NCBI GenBank assembly: GCA_018268355.1
Contig: JAFDWR010000001.1
Coordinates: forward strand, 353,797-417,796
DNA length: 64,000 bases
Direction: 5' to 3'
Source of the DNA: Armatimonadota bacterium
GTDB lineage: Bacteria; Armatimonadota; Fimbriimonadia; Fimbriimonadales; Fimbriimonadaceae
Position numbers and translations under genes: made by a program. Positions 53,124 to 61,650 of the stretch are shown piece after piece (the first letter of the stretch is position 1; every line of letters starts with the position of its first letter). The notes below the pieces were generated by a model. It saw nothing but the letters and a program-made list of their open reading frames with translations. It was not told the DNA's origin and did no database searches.

Positions 53124-53636
53124 ATGGCGAGGACAACTTGTGAGCATTGCGGTAAGTCGATCCTGCCAAATGACAAGTTCTGCTCGGGCTGTGGGGCGAC
53201 CCTAGCCGTCGCCGCACCAAAGCCGGAAGCACCGCAGGAAGTCCCTTGCGCCTTTCACCCCAATGCGCTCACGCTCCTGGCCTGCGGGAAGTGCTCAAAG
53301 CCGATCTGCGTGGACTGTCTCCGCCACACGAGCGCGGGGATGCGATGCCCTGAATGTGCGGGTGAAATGTTCCCGCAAGGCGCGCCGCAACCTGGCTTTG
53401 ACGGACAAAGCGGCTACTACCGGGACTCCGGGTCCGAACCCGTTGAACGAACGCCGTATCAGCCGATCAAGCCGGGCAATGGTTGGCGCACGTTCACCAT
53501 CGTGATCTCGGTCGTTTGGGTCCTTGCACTCATCGCCAGGCTCGTCCAGTACTACACCCAATCGGACGAAAAACCGAAACCGGATGGGGTGAAGCCGCCA
53601 CCCGGCATGACCCGCGACGGAAGGTCGATGGATTAA
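53124..53636 (+). CDS. Zinc-ribbon and B-box-like membrane protein
   Basis: 170 aa. Residues 1-25 form a zinc ribbon (CEHCGKS, CSGCGAT). Residues about 42-85 form a second cysteine/histidine cluster (CAFHPNALTLLACGKCSKPICVDCL, CPEC) like the B-box/double-zinc module of bacterial membrane proteins. One membrane helix follows at about 128-148 (RTFTIVISVVWVLALIARL), then a polar tail. ATG 53124 is chosen; an upstream extension would place a hydrophobic stretch out of context. It is followed by the ankyrin gene after 2 bp. Confidence 0.8.
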   Translation: MARTTCEHCGKSILPNDKFCSGCGATLAVAAPKPEAPQEVPCAFHPNALTLLACGKCSKPICVDCLRHTSAGMRCPECAGEMFPQGAPQPGFDGQSGYYRDSGSEPVERTPYQPIKPGNGWRTFTIVISVVWVLALIARLVQYYTQSDEKPKPDGVKPPPGMTRDGRSMD

Positions 53637-53638
53637 CG

Positions 53639-54289
53639 ATGAAGGAGTTTTTCGACGCCATTAAAGTGGGGCAAGCCGAGATCGTCGACCAGATCCTCGA
53701 CGCCCATCCCAGCCTTGCCTCTGCCGTCAATGAGGGCGGGACCACCGCTGTCCAACTTGCCCAATACTTTGGCCACCACGCGCTCGGCAAGGCGATCGCA
53801 GCGCGGGTGAAGGACCTCGATATCTTCTCCGCATCGGTCATTGGCGACGTGGACCGAGTGGTGGCGGTGCTTGAATCCGCACCCCACCAAATCGATGCGC
53901 TTTCCCGTGATGGAGGGAGGCCGCTCGCATTTGCCGCCTATTTCGGGCACGAAGCGCTCGCCGTACAGTTGCTGAAGCGCGGCGCGAGCACGACGGCGTC
54001 TTCGGCGGGCTTCGGTGGTGTCCAGGCGATTCATGCCGCTGTCGCGGGTCGGGTCGCGGGGATCGTCAGCGCGATCCTCAAACAAGGGTGCGATGTGAAC
54101 GCCGCGCAAGCGGGCGGATTCACCGCGCTCCACGGCGCGGCCCAGAATGGCGACTTGGCGATTGTTCAGATGCTTCTCGCCGCCGGCGCGGACCCCACTC
54201 TTGCCACCGAAGACGGCCAGACCGCGCTCGACCTTGCCAGAGAATCCGGCCATGAGGCCGTGGTCGAGCTGCTCTCCAGCGTAAACTAG
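53639..54289 (+). CDS. Ankyrin-repeat protein
   Basis: 216 aa with about five ankyrin units (TTAVQLAQYFGHHALGKAI, GRPLAFAAYFGHEALAVQLLKRGA, QAIHAAVAGRVAGIVSAILKQGCD, FTALHGAAQNGDLAIVQMLLAAGADP, QTALDLARESGHEAVVELL). Cytosolic, with no signal peptide. Ankyrins bind other proteins; no partner is shown. It lies 2 bp after the zinc-ribbon gene and 4 bp before ispH, so a common transcript is likely. Confidence 0.9.
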   Translation: MKEFFDAIKVGQAEIVDQILDAHPSLASAVNEGGTTAVQLAQYFGHHALGKAIAARVKDLDIFSASVIGDVDRVVAVLESAPHQIDALSRDGGRPLAFAAYFGHEALAVQLLKRGASTTASSAGFGGVQAIHAAVAGRVAGIVSAILKQGCDVNAAQAGGFTALHGAAQNGDLAIVQMLLAAGADPTLATEDGQTALDLARESGHEAVVELLSSVN

Positions 54290-54293
54290 GCAA

Positions 54294-55241
54294 GTGGAGA
54301 AGATTCTGCTCGCCGCTCCTCGAGGCTTCTGCGCCGGAGTTGCCTATGCCATCGAGGTCGTCGACCTCGCGCTGAAGATTCACGGGGCTCCGCTCTACGT
54401 TCGCCATGCGATCGTCCACAACGAGCACGTCGTGAAGAGCTTCGAGAGCCGCGGCGTCATTTTCGTCGAAGATCTCAACGAGGTCCCGGTCGGCCTTCCG
54501 ATTGTCTTCTCGGCCCACGGCGTTGCGCCCGCCGTTCGGCAGCTCGCCGCCGAAAGGAATCTGACGATCATCGACGCAACCTGCCCCCTCGTCACCAAGG
54601 TCCACAACGAGGCAAGGCGGTTTGCAAACAAGAACACACTGATGGTCTACATCGGCCACCGCGGCCACGTGGAGGCAGAAGGCACGATGGGTGAGGCTCC
54701 GGACCGCATGATTCTCGTCGAAACCCCGGAAGACGCTGAGAATCTCGAACTCCCCGAGCACGATGCCCTCGCCGTCCTTACCCAGACCACGCTGAGCGTC
54801 GAAGAGGTCAACGAAACCCTCGCCGTGCTTCGCCGCAGGTTCCCGCACCTCATCACGCCAGAAAAGGGCGACATTTGCTACGCCACGACCAACCGGCAAC
54901 AAGCAATTCGCCGCATTACGCCGCAGTGCGACCTCGTCCTCGTCGTCGGATCACAGACCAGCAGCAATTCAAACCGACTACGCGAAGTTGCCGAGAGCCT
55001 TGGCATCAAGAGCTACCTCATCATGGGGCCCGACGACCTTCGCGACGAGTGGTTCGAGGGCGTCCGAACGGTGGGCCTTTCCAGTGGTGCCTCGACACCG
55101 GAAGAACTCTTTGAATCCGTCCTCGGCGCGCTCCTGCAGCGCTCACCAGAGGCACAGGTTGAGACCATCGTTGACGTGGAGGAGACGATGAACTTCCAAC
55201 CCTCTCGGCAACTCATCAATCTGGCGATGGCGAAGAGTTGA
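54294..55241 (+). CDS. ispH: 4-hydroxy-3-methylbut-2-enyl diphosphate reductase
   Basis: The last step of the MEP pathway, making IPP and DMAPP. 315 aa from a GTG start. The three cysteines that hold the iron-sulfur cluster are present: Cys13 (GFCAGV), Cys in DATCPLV near 101 and Cys in GDICYAT near 197. The active-site Glu/His loop (IGHRGHVEAEG) and SSNSNRL are in place. DMAPP also feeds MiaA. It overlaps the MFS gene by 4 nt. Confidence 0.96.
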   Translation: MEKILLAAPRGFCAGVAYAIEVVDLALKIHGAPLYVRHAIVHNEHVVKSFESRGVIFVEDLNEVPVGLPIVFSAHGVAPAVRQLAAERNLTIIDATCPLVTKVHNEARRFANKNTLMVYIGHRGHVEAEGTMGEAPDRMILVETPEDAENLELPEHDALAVLTQTTLSVEEVNETLAVLRRRFPHLITPEKGDICYATTNRQQAIRRITPQCDLVLVVGSQTSSNSNRLREVAESLGIKSYLIMGPDDLRDEWFEGVRTVGLSSGASTPEELFESVLGALLQRSPEAQVETIVDVEETMNFQPSRQLINLAMAKS

Positions 55242-56437
55242 ACCGAATCGTCCTCGTCGTTCTTGCCGTCTTCTGCGATCTCGCGGGGTTCGGCATGGCC
55301 TTTCCCGACATCGCTCTGCGACTGCGGGGGTATGGCCTGTCCCAGTCCATTGCAGGACTGATCCTCGCCTCCTACTTCGTCGCTCAGTTCATCGTTTCGC
55401 CCCATTGGGGTCGGCTCAGCGACCGCATCGGGCGCCGACCGGTCGCCGTGACGTGCACCGCGATCAGCGCGCTGTCGATGATCGTCTACGCGTTCTCAAG
55501 GAGCTTTGAGTGGATTCTCGCGAGCCGAATCCTCGCCGGTGTCGCGGCGGCCAACATCAGCGTGGTGCAGGCTTACTTTGCCGACGTTTCGAGTCCCGAA
55601 CAGCGGACGGCGGCGATGGGGAAGATCGGCGCGGCGGTCTCGGCGGGCCTCATCGGCGGCCCCGCGATCGGTGGCTTCCTCGCCACGAACGGCAGTCCCC
55701 TGTTGCTTGGGCTCGTTGCCGGTGGACTGTCGACGCTTGGGGCGCTGTTCCTTTGGTTCGGCTTGCCGAGCGCGCCCAAGGTCTCCGAAGCAGAGGAAGA
55801 GAGACCGAAGGGCCGATTCCTCGATTTCAGACTCCTCAAAGACGTTCCGCGATTGCCGGGGTTGTTCGCCTTGGCGGTGCTATCGTGGTTTTCACTGGCA
55901 TGTCTTGAGGGCACGTTCGTGCCGCTTCTCAACCAGATGTTCGACTGGCCCAAGGAGTTCTTTGGGGTCGCTTTTGATGCCCGGAAGGTCGGCGGAGCGG
56001 CGTTTGGCTACGAATCGTTGATCGCGGTCATCCTTCAGGTGTTCTTAGTGCCGAGGCTGGCGGCCAAGAAGTCAGGGCGAACCTTCCTGTTCGTGGGCTA
56101 CACCTTGATGGGGATCGGCCTCGTTCTGACCCCATATGCGCCTGAGATTTGGATCCTCTTCCTTTTCAGCACGGTGTATGCGTTCGGGCAATCGATTGCC
56201 AATCCGACGATCAACGCCACGGTGAGCCACATTGTCCCCGACCATCGGCAAGGCGAGGTGTTTGGCCTCATGCAAGGCGCGAGGAGCCTTGGATTCTGGA
56301 TCGGTCCGCTTCTGGGCGGCTTCCTTTTTGACCTCCGGCCTTCCTACCCGTATCTGCTGGCGGGACTGGTCTGCATGGCCGCGGCGATTGGGGTGAGCGT
56401 GATCGTTGGACGCCACGCTCACCGGTCGTCGGCCTAA
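55238..56437 (+). CDS. Major facilitator superfamily transporter
   Basis: 399 aa with 12 predicted membrane helices. The motif A loop GRLSDRIGRRPVAV between helices 2 and 3 is intact and points to a drug/H+ antiporter-like MFS (TetA-type). The start TTG overlaps the ispH stop by 4 nt. The substrate is unknown. Its stop is interleaved with the convergent DUF1501 gene (4 nt). Confidence 0.9.
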   Translation: MNRIVLVVLAVFCDLAGFGMAFPDIALRLRGYGLSQSIAGLILASYFVAQFIVSPHWGRLSDRIGRRPVAVTCTAISALSMIVYAFSRSFEWILASRILAGVAAANISVVQAYFADVSSPEQRTAAMGKIGAAVSAGLIGGPAIGGFLATNGSPLLLGLVAGGLSTLGALFLWFGLPSAPKVSEAEEERPKGRFLDFRLLKDVPRLPGLFALAVLSWFSLACLEGTFVPLLNQMFDWPKEFFGVAFDARKVGGAAFGYESLIAVILQVFLVPRLAAKKSGRTFLFVGYTLMGIGLVLTPYAPEIWILFLFSTVYAFGQSIANPTINATVSHIVPDHRQGEVFGLMQGARSLGFWIGPLLGGFLFDLRPSYPYLLAGLVCMAAAIGVSVIVGRHAHRSSA

Positions 56438-57732
56438 AGGACGATGCCGCGCGGAGTCGGCGTGTAGTTCGGCAGGATTGTGCCCAGATTTGCCCCGTTA
56501 CCAAGGCGGTTCGCGATGACTTCCGCAAGGACGTCGCGGTGGTCAATCTTGATCGCCAAGTCTTGACCTTGATAGAGATTGGCCGCCGAAAGGCCGGGCC
56601 AGCCGTTGGTGTGCACGAGGCCACCATTAACGTTGCCGCCCATGAGAAGCATCACGTTGCCATGGCCATGGTCCGTGCCTGCACTTGAATTCTCGCGAAC
56701 GGTGCGCCCGAACTCACTCATGATGACGGTGGTGACATTCCCGAAACGGCCCTGACCCACGAGGTCCTCGTAGAACGCCCGCAGTGCATTTCCAAGCTGG
56801 GCCATGTTGTTGGCCATGGTCCCCGTCGTGGCACCTTGGTTGCTGTGCGTGTCCCAGCCTCCCATGTCGATGGCGATGGCCTCGACACCAACATCTGCCT
56901 TGATCAGAGCGGCCGTCATTCGGAGCGAATTACCCATCGTCGTGCTTGGATAGGCCATCGTTCCCGAGGAAGTGTAGGTTGAGAAACCAATCGTGCCGAG
57001 GAGGTCGATCGTTGCTTGCGTATTGATCGCCGCCGCTTGGAGCATGGCTTGCTCGTTCGCGTATTGCTGGCTGAGCCATGCTCTCCGTGCGGCCCGTGTC
57101 GTGGAGTCACCATCAATGTTGAAGTTGGATGGATCGGGCACGGGAACGCTGAGGGGCCCTCCTGCAAGGGTTTGCTGGAGACCAAAGCTCATACCAAGGC
57201 CGCGCAACGGGGCACCGCTTCGCATCGGTTGCGACGTCGCCAAGTGTCTACCCAGCCATCCGGTCGAGATCGAGGCATCCTGGGGCTTGCCGACTTCCAT
57301 ATAGCGCTGCGCATCGAAATGCGAGCGGGACGGATCGGTCGAACCCGTGGCATGGACAATAGCAAGTCCACGGTTCAAAAAGATCTCATAGAGGAGCGCC
57401 AAAGATCCGGGAAGTGCAAAGAACCCATCGAGGTCAATCGACGTGGTCCCCCGGGAGCCATTCCGGCGCGGAGGAGCGACCGCGATGTTGGGTCGGTGAG
57501 TGTAGAGCGCGGAATCACCATAAGGGACGCAGACGCTCAGTCCGTCGCAGCCGCCGCGCAGATAGATCTGAACGATGACGTCGCGGTTGGAGACAAAGTC
57601 GTTCGCGAGGACGACCTTGGGAAGCCAGTCGGGAATCGCAAGGCTCATCAGGCCGAACGCACCCGCGCCAAGAACTTGGCGTCGGCTCAGTTCGTTGTAC
57701 TCGTTGCACGCATTTTTATCAAACTGACTCAT
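56434..57732 (-). CDS. DUF1501 family Tat-exported protein
   Basis: 432 aa. The twin-arginine signal SRRQVLGAGAFGLMSLAIP (about residues 16-35) predicts export of a folded protein. The body shows the alkaline-phosphatase-like sulfatase-fold traits of DUF1501: IVQIYLRGGCDGLSVCVPYG near 50, HATGSTDPSRSHFDAQRYME near 135, DMGGWDTHSNQG near 300 and MSEFGRTVRENSSAGTDHGHGN near 360. It pairs with the adjacent DUF1800 gene, the usual arrangement. The function is not known. Confidence 0.93.
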   Translation of the reverse strand: MSQFDKNACNEYNELSRRQVLGAGAFGLMSLAIPDWLPKVVLANDFVSNRDVIVQIYLRGGCDGLSVCVPYGDSALYTHRPNIAVAPPRRNGSRGTTSIDLDGFFALPGSLALLYEIFLNRGLAIVHATGSTDPSRSHFDAQRYMEVGKPQDASISTGWLGRHLATSQPMRSGAPLRGLGMSFGLQQTLAGGPLSVPVPDPSNFNIDGDSTTRAARRAWLSQQYANEQAMLQAAAINTQATIDLLGTIGFSTYTSSGTMAYPSTTMGNSLRMTAALIKADVGVEAIAIDMGGWDTHSNQGATTGTMANNMAQLGNALRAFYEDLVGQGRFGNVTTVIMSEFGRTVRENSSAGTDHGHGNVMLLMGGNVNGGLVHTNGWPGLSAANLYQGQDLAIKIDHRDVLAEVIANRLGNGANLGTILPNYTPTPRGIVL

Positions 57733-57735
57733 GGC

Positions 57736-59265
57736 TTACACCCACTGAAACTCCGGAAGATTGAGGGCGAGGCCAAACGCGTCGCGAATCTTCGCCGCGC
57801 TGGGCACGCCGGTGCCGAGATAGGTTGCAAGGGCGGTGACCCTCGCTGCAGGCAACGAGCCCTGGAACAGGAGCTGGTTGATCCGCTGGGCGATGGCATT
57901 CGCCGTCGTCAGGCCAGTGACGAGACTGGTGACATTCGACGTGATGCCCGAAATGGCCAGACTGCCGGTTTGTGTAACTCGGAAGCCGAAGTTCCACCGC
58001 GGCAGCAGGAGGCCAACCCAGTAGCCATAGGCGTCCGGGTAGCCATTGGGCGGTGACCAATTGTAGGGAATGTGTCCGGCAAGCCGGAGCTGAGTTCCTC
58101 GGAGGGTGTTGAAGTTGGTTACCGTCGCCCGAACGGCGCGGATTCCGCTCACCATCAGGTGCAGGGGCCGCTTGTACTTCGGTGCCGCCGCCATGACGTT
58201 TTGGCGAGTCAGGATCGCACCAAGAATTGTACGGATGTCGCCGTTCGAGCTCACCCATGCGTCCATCACGGGCGCAAGGGCGGCCTGGCTGGGCGTGTAG
58301 TCAAGGAAGTAGCGGAAGAGCTTGGTGCATACGAATTGGATCGTGCTCGGGTGGTTCGCCAGGATGTCGAGGAGGCGATTGCCGTCGTTCTGCCCCTGGT
58401 TCGCCGGGAAGGCGACCCCGAGAATGGTCTTCGCGGTCTGGTCGTGGAGGGCGTTGTTGTATCGGAACTTTCCACGGTTCACGCCATCCGCGCTCGACGA
58501 GTAGTAAGTCCATCCAGACAGAGCCTTCGCCGCCGCGAGAACGTCCGCCTGGGTGTAGCCGCCGTTCACGCCGAGCGTGTGGAGCTCCATGAGCTCGCGA
58601 GCGTAGTTCTGGTTCGGAGACCGACCATTCGAGGCGTTGCTACTCGCATTGTCGAGGTAGATCAGCATCGCGGGCGATGTTGCCGACTTCTGAAGCAAAT
58701 TCCGGAAATTGGTCATCGCCGCTGTTCGAATCGCATCGCGATCATTGATCGCCTTGTGGAAGGATGCCTTGTTCTGATCGATATTGAAGTGGTCGGTCCA
58801 GAACTCCACGACCCGCTCGAGTAGCTGTCGCTTCGAGAAAACGGCTCGAAAGAGCATCGCCTCCGCGGTCTCGCGCATCGGTAGGCCCGTATCGGTGAGG
58901 GCGTAGTACTGATACGGCTCCATCGAGAGGGTGGTAAACCCCGAGATCATCGCGAGGACACTCGAATCGTCGATCTGCTCGAAGCTCAGATGGTATTCGA
59001 GATACTTTTCGAATCCAAGCGTTCGAGCAAGGGCGAACTCCTCGTCATTGACCCCGAACGTGATGCGTTGGACAAGTTTGTAGAGAACCGCATCTTCGCC
59101 CGAGAGGCCTGCGGTGGATTGTCCTGCCGCGGGAGCCGCCGCACCCGTAAGTGCAGTGATGCCCATGGCCGCCGCGAGCAGATCGCGACGGGACTTTCCC
59201 TTTATTGGAAGTTGCGCAGATTCCGGAACGTCGACGAGGGTTTGGGAGGAAGATAATTCAACCAT
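57736..59265 (-). CDS. DUF1800 family Tat-exported protein
   Basis: 509 aa. The Tat signal KSRRDLLAAAMG is near residue 24. Hallmarks of DUF1800 are VQRITFGVNDEEFALARTLG near 67, FWTDHFNIDQNK near 160, YLDNASSNASNGRSPNQNYARELMELHTLGVN near 205, and GWTYYSS. It is followed 3 bp later by DUF1501 and probably forms one secreted unit with it. Both are common together in environmental bacteria, with unknown biochemical role. Confidence 0.93.
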   Translation of the reverse strand: MVELSSSQTLVDVPESAQLPIKGKSRRDLLAAAMGITALTGAAAPAAGQSTAGLSGEDAVLYKLVQRITFGVNDEEFALARTLGFEKYLEYHLSFEQIDDSSVLAMISGFTTLSMEPYQYYALTDTGLPMRETAEAMLFRAVFSKRQLLERVVEFWTDHFNIDQNKASFHKAINDRDAIRTAAMTNFRNLLQKSATSPAMLIYLDNASSNASNGRSPNQNYARELMELHTLGVNGGYTQADVLAAAKALSGWTYYSSSADGVNRGKFRYNNALHDQTAKTILGVAFPANQGQNDGNRLLDILANHPSTIQFVCTKLFRYFLDYTPSQAALAPVMDAWVSSNGDIRTILGAILTRQNVMAAAPKYKRPLHLMVSGIRAVRATVTNFNTLRGTQLRLAGHIPYNWSPPNGYPDAYGYWVGLLLPRWNFGFRVTQTGSLAISGITSNVTSLVTGLTTANAIAQRINQLLFQGSLPAARVTALATYLGTGVPSAAKIRDAFGLALNLPEFQWV

Positions 59266-59329
59266 GATCCTAGACCGCCGACCTGCATCTTACGTCAGGT
59301 CCGCAAAATTACCAAGTTAAAACTTTCAT

Positions 59330-59519
59330 GGGGACTTAGACCTAGCTGGAACTCTGCTTCAGGAATCTCCCGTACGCTCTGATGAGTTCCATCATCGCGG
59401 TGATTAACCCGCGACGGGATTTCAGTGAAGGCACTTGATTCCAGACGGTCAAGGCCGCTAGCCCTCACCTGAGGGAGTCGCCTAAACTGCCGAATGCGAG
59501 AGGTTCGGCAGTTTTTTTT
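59330..59519 (+). ncRNA. Candidate structured RNA or leader upstream of TMEM14 gene
   Basis: The 276-bp gap between DUF1800 and the TMEM14 gene has no protein reading frame worth keeping. It has dense self-complementarity: GGAACTC (59348-59354)/GAGTTCC (59384-59390), CGCGG/CCGCG (59396-59413), CCCTC/GAGGG (59462-59475), CTAGC/GCTAG (59342-59461), GGAATC/GATTCC (59362-59442). It ends in an intrinsic terminator 22 bp before the next start codon. This fits either a small RNA or a transcription-attenuating leader (riboswitch-like). No known class is recognised. Confidence 0.45.
59487..59519 (+). terminator. Intrinsic terminator before the TMEM14 gene
   Basis: CTGCCGAA (59487-59494) pairs with TTCGGCAG (59504-59511) and is followed by eight T. 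It does not follow any plus-strand protein gene, so it must end an RNA that starts in the 59266-59486 gap or regulate read-through into 59542. Confidence 0.93.
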
Positions 59520-59541
59520 CTTTGGGTACCCTCGAAGGGAG

Positions 59542-59871
59542 ATGAAGCCACTTTCCATCGCCGTGATCGCCTATGGCGTGATCATGATCGGCCTCGGCCT
59601 CCTTGCTTACTTCGATAAGGGAAGCATCATGTCGCTCGTGGGCGGCGGCGCGATTGGCCTCCTCGCGGTTGCGGGTGGATTCGTCGCCAAGTCGAACCCG
59701 ATGGTTGGCTATGGCATGGCCGCGCTGGCGGCGGTCGCTGCGCTCGGTCGCTTTGCACCGGTCGTGATCAAGGAAGGGAAGATCTGGCCCGCCGGTGTCA
59801 TCACCGCGCTTTCTGCGCTGTCGCTTATCGCCTTGGTCGTCGGTCACTTCACCGACAAGAAGCCAAGCTAA
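59542..59871 (+). CDS. TMEM14 family membrane protein
   Basis: 109 aa, four membrane helices, starting MKPLSIAVIAYGVIMIG. GGGSIMSLVGGG-type glycine pattern (KGSIMSLVGGGAIGLLAVAGG) fits the TMEM14/UPF0136 family of small membrane proteins of unknown transport role. AAGGGAG precedes the ATG. An upstream start at 59494 would place coding over the terminator and is rejected. The stop interleaves with the convergent hrcA gene (4 nt). Confidence 0.85.
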   Translation: MKPLSIAVIAYGVIMIGLGLLAYFDKGSIMSLVGGGAIGLLAVAGGFVAKSNPMVGYGMAALAAVAALGRFAPVVIKEGKIWPAGVITALSALSLIALVVGHFTDKKPS

Positions 59872-60902
59872 CGCTGGCCGAGGAACTGGGTCAGCGCCGC
59901 GCTCAAGGTTGAGGCGGTGTAGTCCACGACGGCGAGGCCCTCGTCGTAGCGCATGCGGGTTGGACCGGCGATGCCGATGACCCCGACCTCCTCCTCACCA
60001 ATCTTGACGCTCCCGCGGATATAGCTGAAGGGCCAAAGCCGCTCGGCGCGGTTTTCCTTACCGATCGTCACGCGGATGCTGTCGGTTGCCGAACTCTGGA
60101 GAACTTCGCTCAGCGCGGTCTTATCAAAGAGGTTCTCGAGGTGGGTTGCGCCGGTTGAGCGGTCGCGCGAGAATTCCGGCTGGCCGACCACGAACTCCTC
60201 ACCTTCGACGATGACTTGGCCACGGGTGAGGTCCTTCGAGATCGACTTGGTTGCCTGGGTGAGGTGGGCAAAGAGTTGGGATGCCGGCGAATCACCAGCG
60301 GTGGCGGGCCGCATCCGGGAAAGCGCGACGAGGGTCTTGCCAACGAGCTCCTTGTTGAGCTGCTCGTTCACCACCCCAATGTCGTGAATATCAATCGCCA
60401 CCGGCGGATCGATCATCCGGTTCTCGACGTGGCCATTGCTCATCACGAGGACGAAGACCGCCTGCTTCGGACCCAGCGCAGAGAGGATCGCGGTGCGCAG
60501 GGTGACGTTGGCATTGCGCGTGATCATCGCAACGCCAAGCTGGCGCGTCATCACGGCGAGCAACTGGGTCGTGCCCCGGAGGAGGGTTTCGAGCGCGGTT
60601 CCGTCTTGGGTTAGGCGGCGGACCGACGACTTCGCAGCGGATGAAGGCGTTGTTGCCGAGGAAAGCTCGTCGACGTAGACGCGGTAGCCGAGGTCGCTCG
60701 GAATGCGTCCTGCCGAGGTGTGGGGCTGCTCCAGGTAGCCCAGGTCGAGAAGCTCGGAAAGCTCGTTGCGAACGGTGGCCGACTTTACGCCGAGCGAATA
60801 CTTCTGAACAAGCAGGCTAGAGCCGACAGGTTCTGCCGCCTCGACATACTCCAGCACAAGGGCATGAAGGATCGCCTTTTTTCTTGTATCCAGCTCTGAC
60901 AT
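59868..60902 (-). CDS. hrcA: Heat-inducible repressor HrcA
   Basis: Represses groESL and dnaK operons by binding CIRCE; GroEL controls its activity. 344 aa. The N-terminal winged helix reads KAILHALVLEYVEAAEPVGS, SLGVKSATVRNELSELLDLGYLEQPHTSAGRIPSDLGYR, the family signature. The C-terminal dimerisation region ends GPTRMRYDEGLAVVDYTASTLSAAL. It stands apart from any grpE-dnaK-dnaJ cluster and has no CIRCE in front. The operator in this window is at 1666-1692. Confidence 0.96.
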   Translation of the reverse strand: MSELDTRKKAILHALVLEYVEAAEPVGSSLLVQKYSLGVKSATVRNELSELLDLGYLEQPHTSAGRIPSDLGYRVYVDELSSATTPSSAAKSSVRRLTQDGTALETLLRGTTQLLAVMTRQLGVAMITRNANVTLRTAILSALGPKQAVFVLVMSNGHVENRMIDPPVAIDIHDIGVVNEQLNKELVGKTLVALSRMRPATAGDSPASQLFAHLTQATKSISKDLTRGQVIVEGEEFVVGQPEFSRDRSTGATHLENLFDKTALSEVLQSSATDSIRVTIGKENRAERLWPFSYIRGSVKIGEEEVGVIGIAGPTRMRYDEGLAVVDYTASTLSAALTQFLGQR

Positions 60903-61029
60903 CAGCTCGTCTATCTATTTTGGACGAAGCCAACGCGATCTCCGCTTCTTTTCCAGCAGGGCATTGGTCCCGAAAGAAGGAATCCCGGGAATCTGTTCAG
61001 GCAGGTGTGTGTAATCTAGAGTTGAAACT

Positions 61030-61650
61030 ATGAAGAAGATTTCCCTTCTCGTCGTCGGTGGTTTGGCACTTGCCTCGCTTGGCTCGGCCCAATCCACGTT
61101 CACTTTTAAGCCCAAGTACAAGGCCGGTCAAACCGAGACCTACGTGATCACCACCTCGATGGGCGGGAAGGGCGCCGCTGGATCCATGAACATGTCGATG
61201 ACCCGAAAGGTGCTTCGCATCATGAAGAACGGCGACATGGAGATGGAGGTCAGCACCTCGGCACCGAACATCGGCGGCAACGCGATGGGCAAAGGAAGCA
61301 AGATGAAGATCACGACCGATGCCTATGGCCAACCCAAGGGTGGAGCCGCATCGGGCATGGACTTCTCCGCAACCAACGCCTTCCCGAAGCGCCCGATCAA
61401 GATCGGCGAAGTGATCCCCTTCAAGACGAAGACCGTGCAGGGTGAAACCCAAGGCACGATCAAGCTGGTGAGCATCGCCGGTGGGATTGCCCGATTCGCG
61501 CTTTCGTCGACGATCAAGCAACAAAGCATGTCGATGAAGATGAACGGCACGATGATCATGACCACCAACTCGGTGCTCAAGTCGATGGATGCCGACGTTA
61601 CCGGTGGCCCAATGGGCCCGATCCACGTCCGAATGGAGCTCAAATCATGA
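61030..61650 (+). CDS. Secreted hypothetical protein, beta-rich family (paralog 1)
   Basis: 206 aa with signal peptide MKKISLLVVGGLALASLGSA. The mature part starts TFKPKYKAGQTETYVITT and has repeated Met/Gly/Ser-rich strands (KGAAGSMNMSMTRKVLRI), then RPIKIGEVIPF. Its layout is like the next gene and the gene at 21073-21735. No active-site motif. The stop overlaps the following gene by 4 nt (ATGA). Confidence 0.75.
   Translation: MKKISLLVVGGLALASLGSAQSTFTFKPKYKAGQTETYVITTSMGGKGAAGSMNMSMTRKVLRIMKNGDMEMEVSTSAPNIGGNAMGKGSKMKITTDAYGQPKGGAASGMDFSATNAFPKRPIKIGEVIPFKTKTVQGETQGTIKLVSIAGGIARFALSSTIKQQSMSMKMNGTMIMTTNSVLKSMDADVTGGPMGPIHVRMELKS

Noticed and set aside
59376-59440. Hammerhead-like CTGATGAG core in the intergenic region
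   Set aside because: The required stem II directly after the core and the GAAA/cleavage-site arrangement are not present, so the match is chance.
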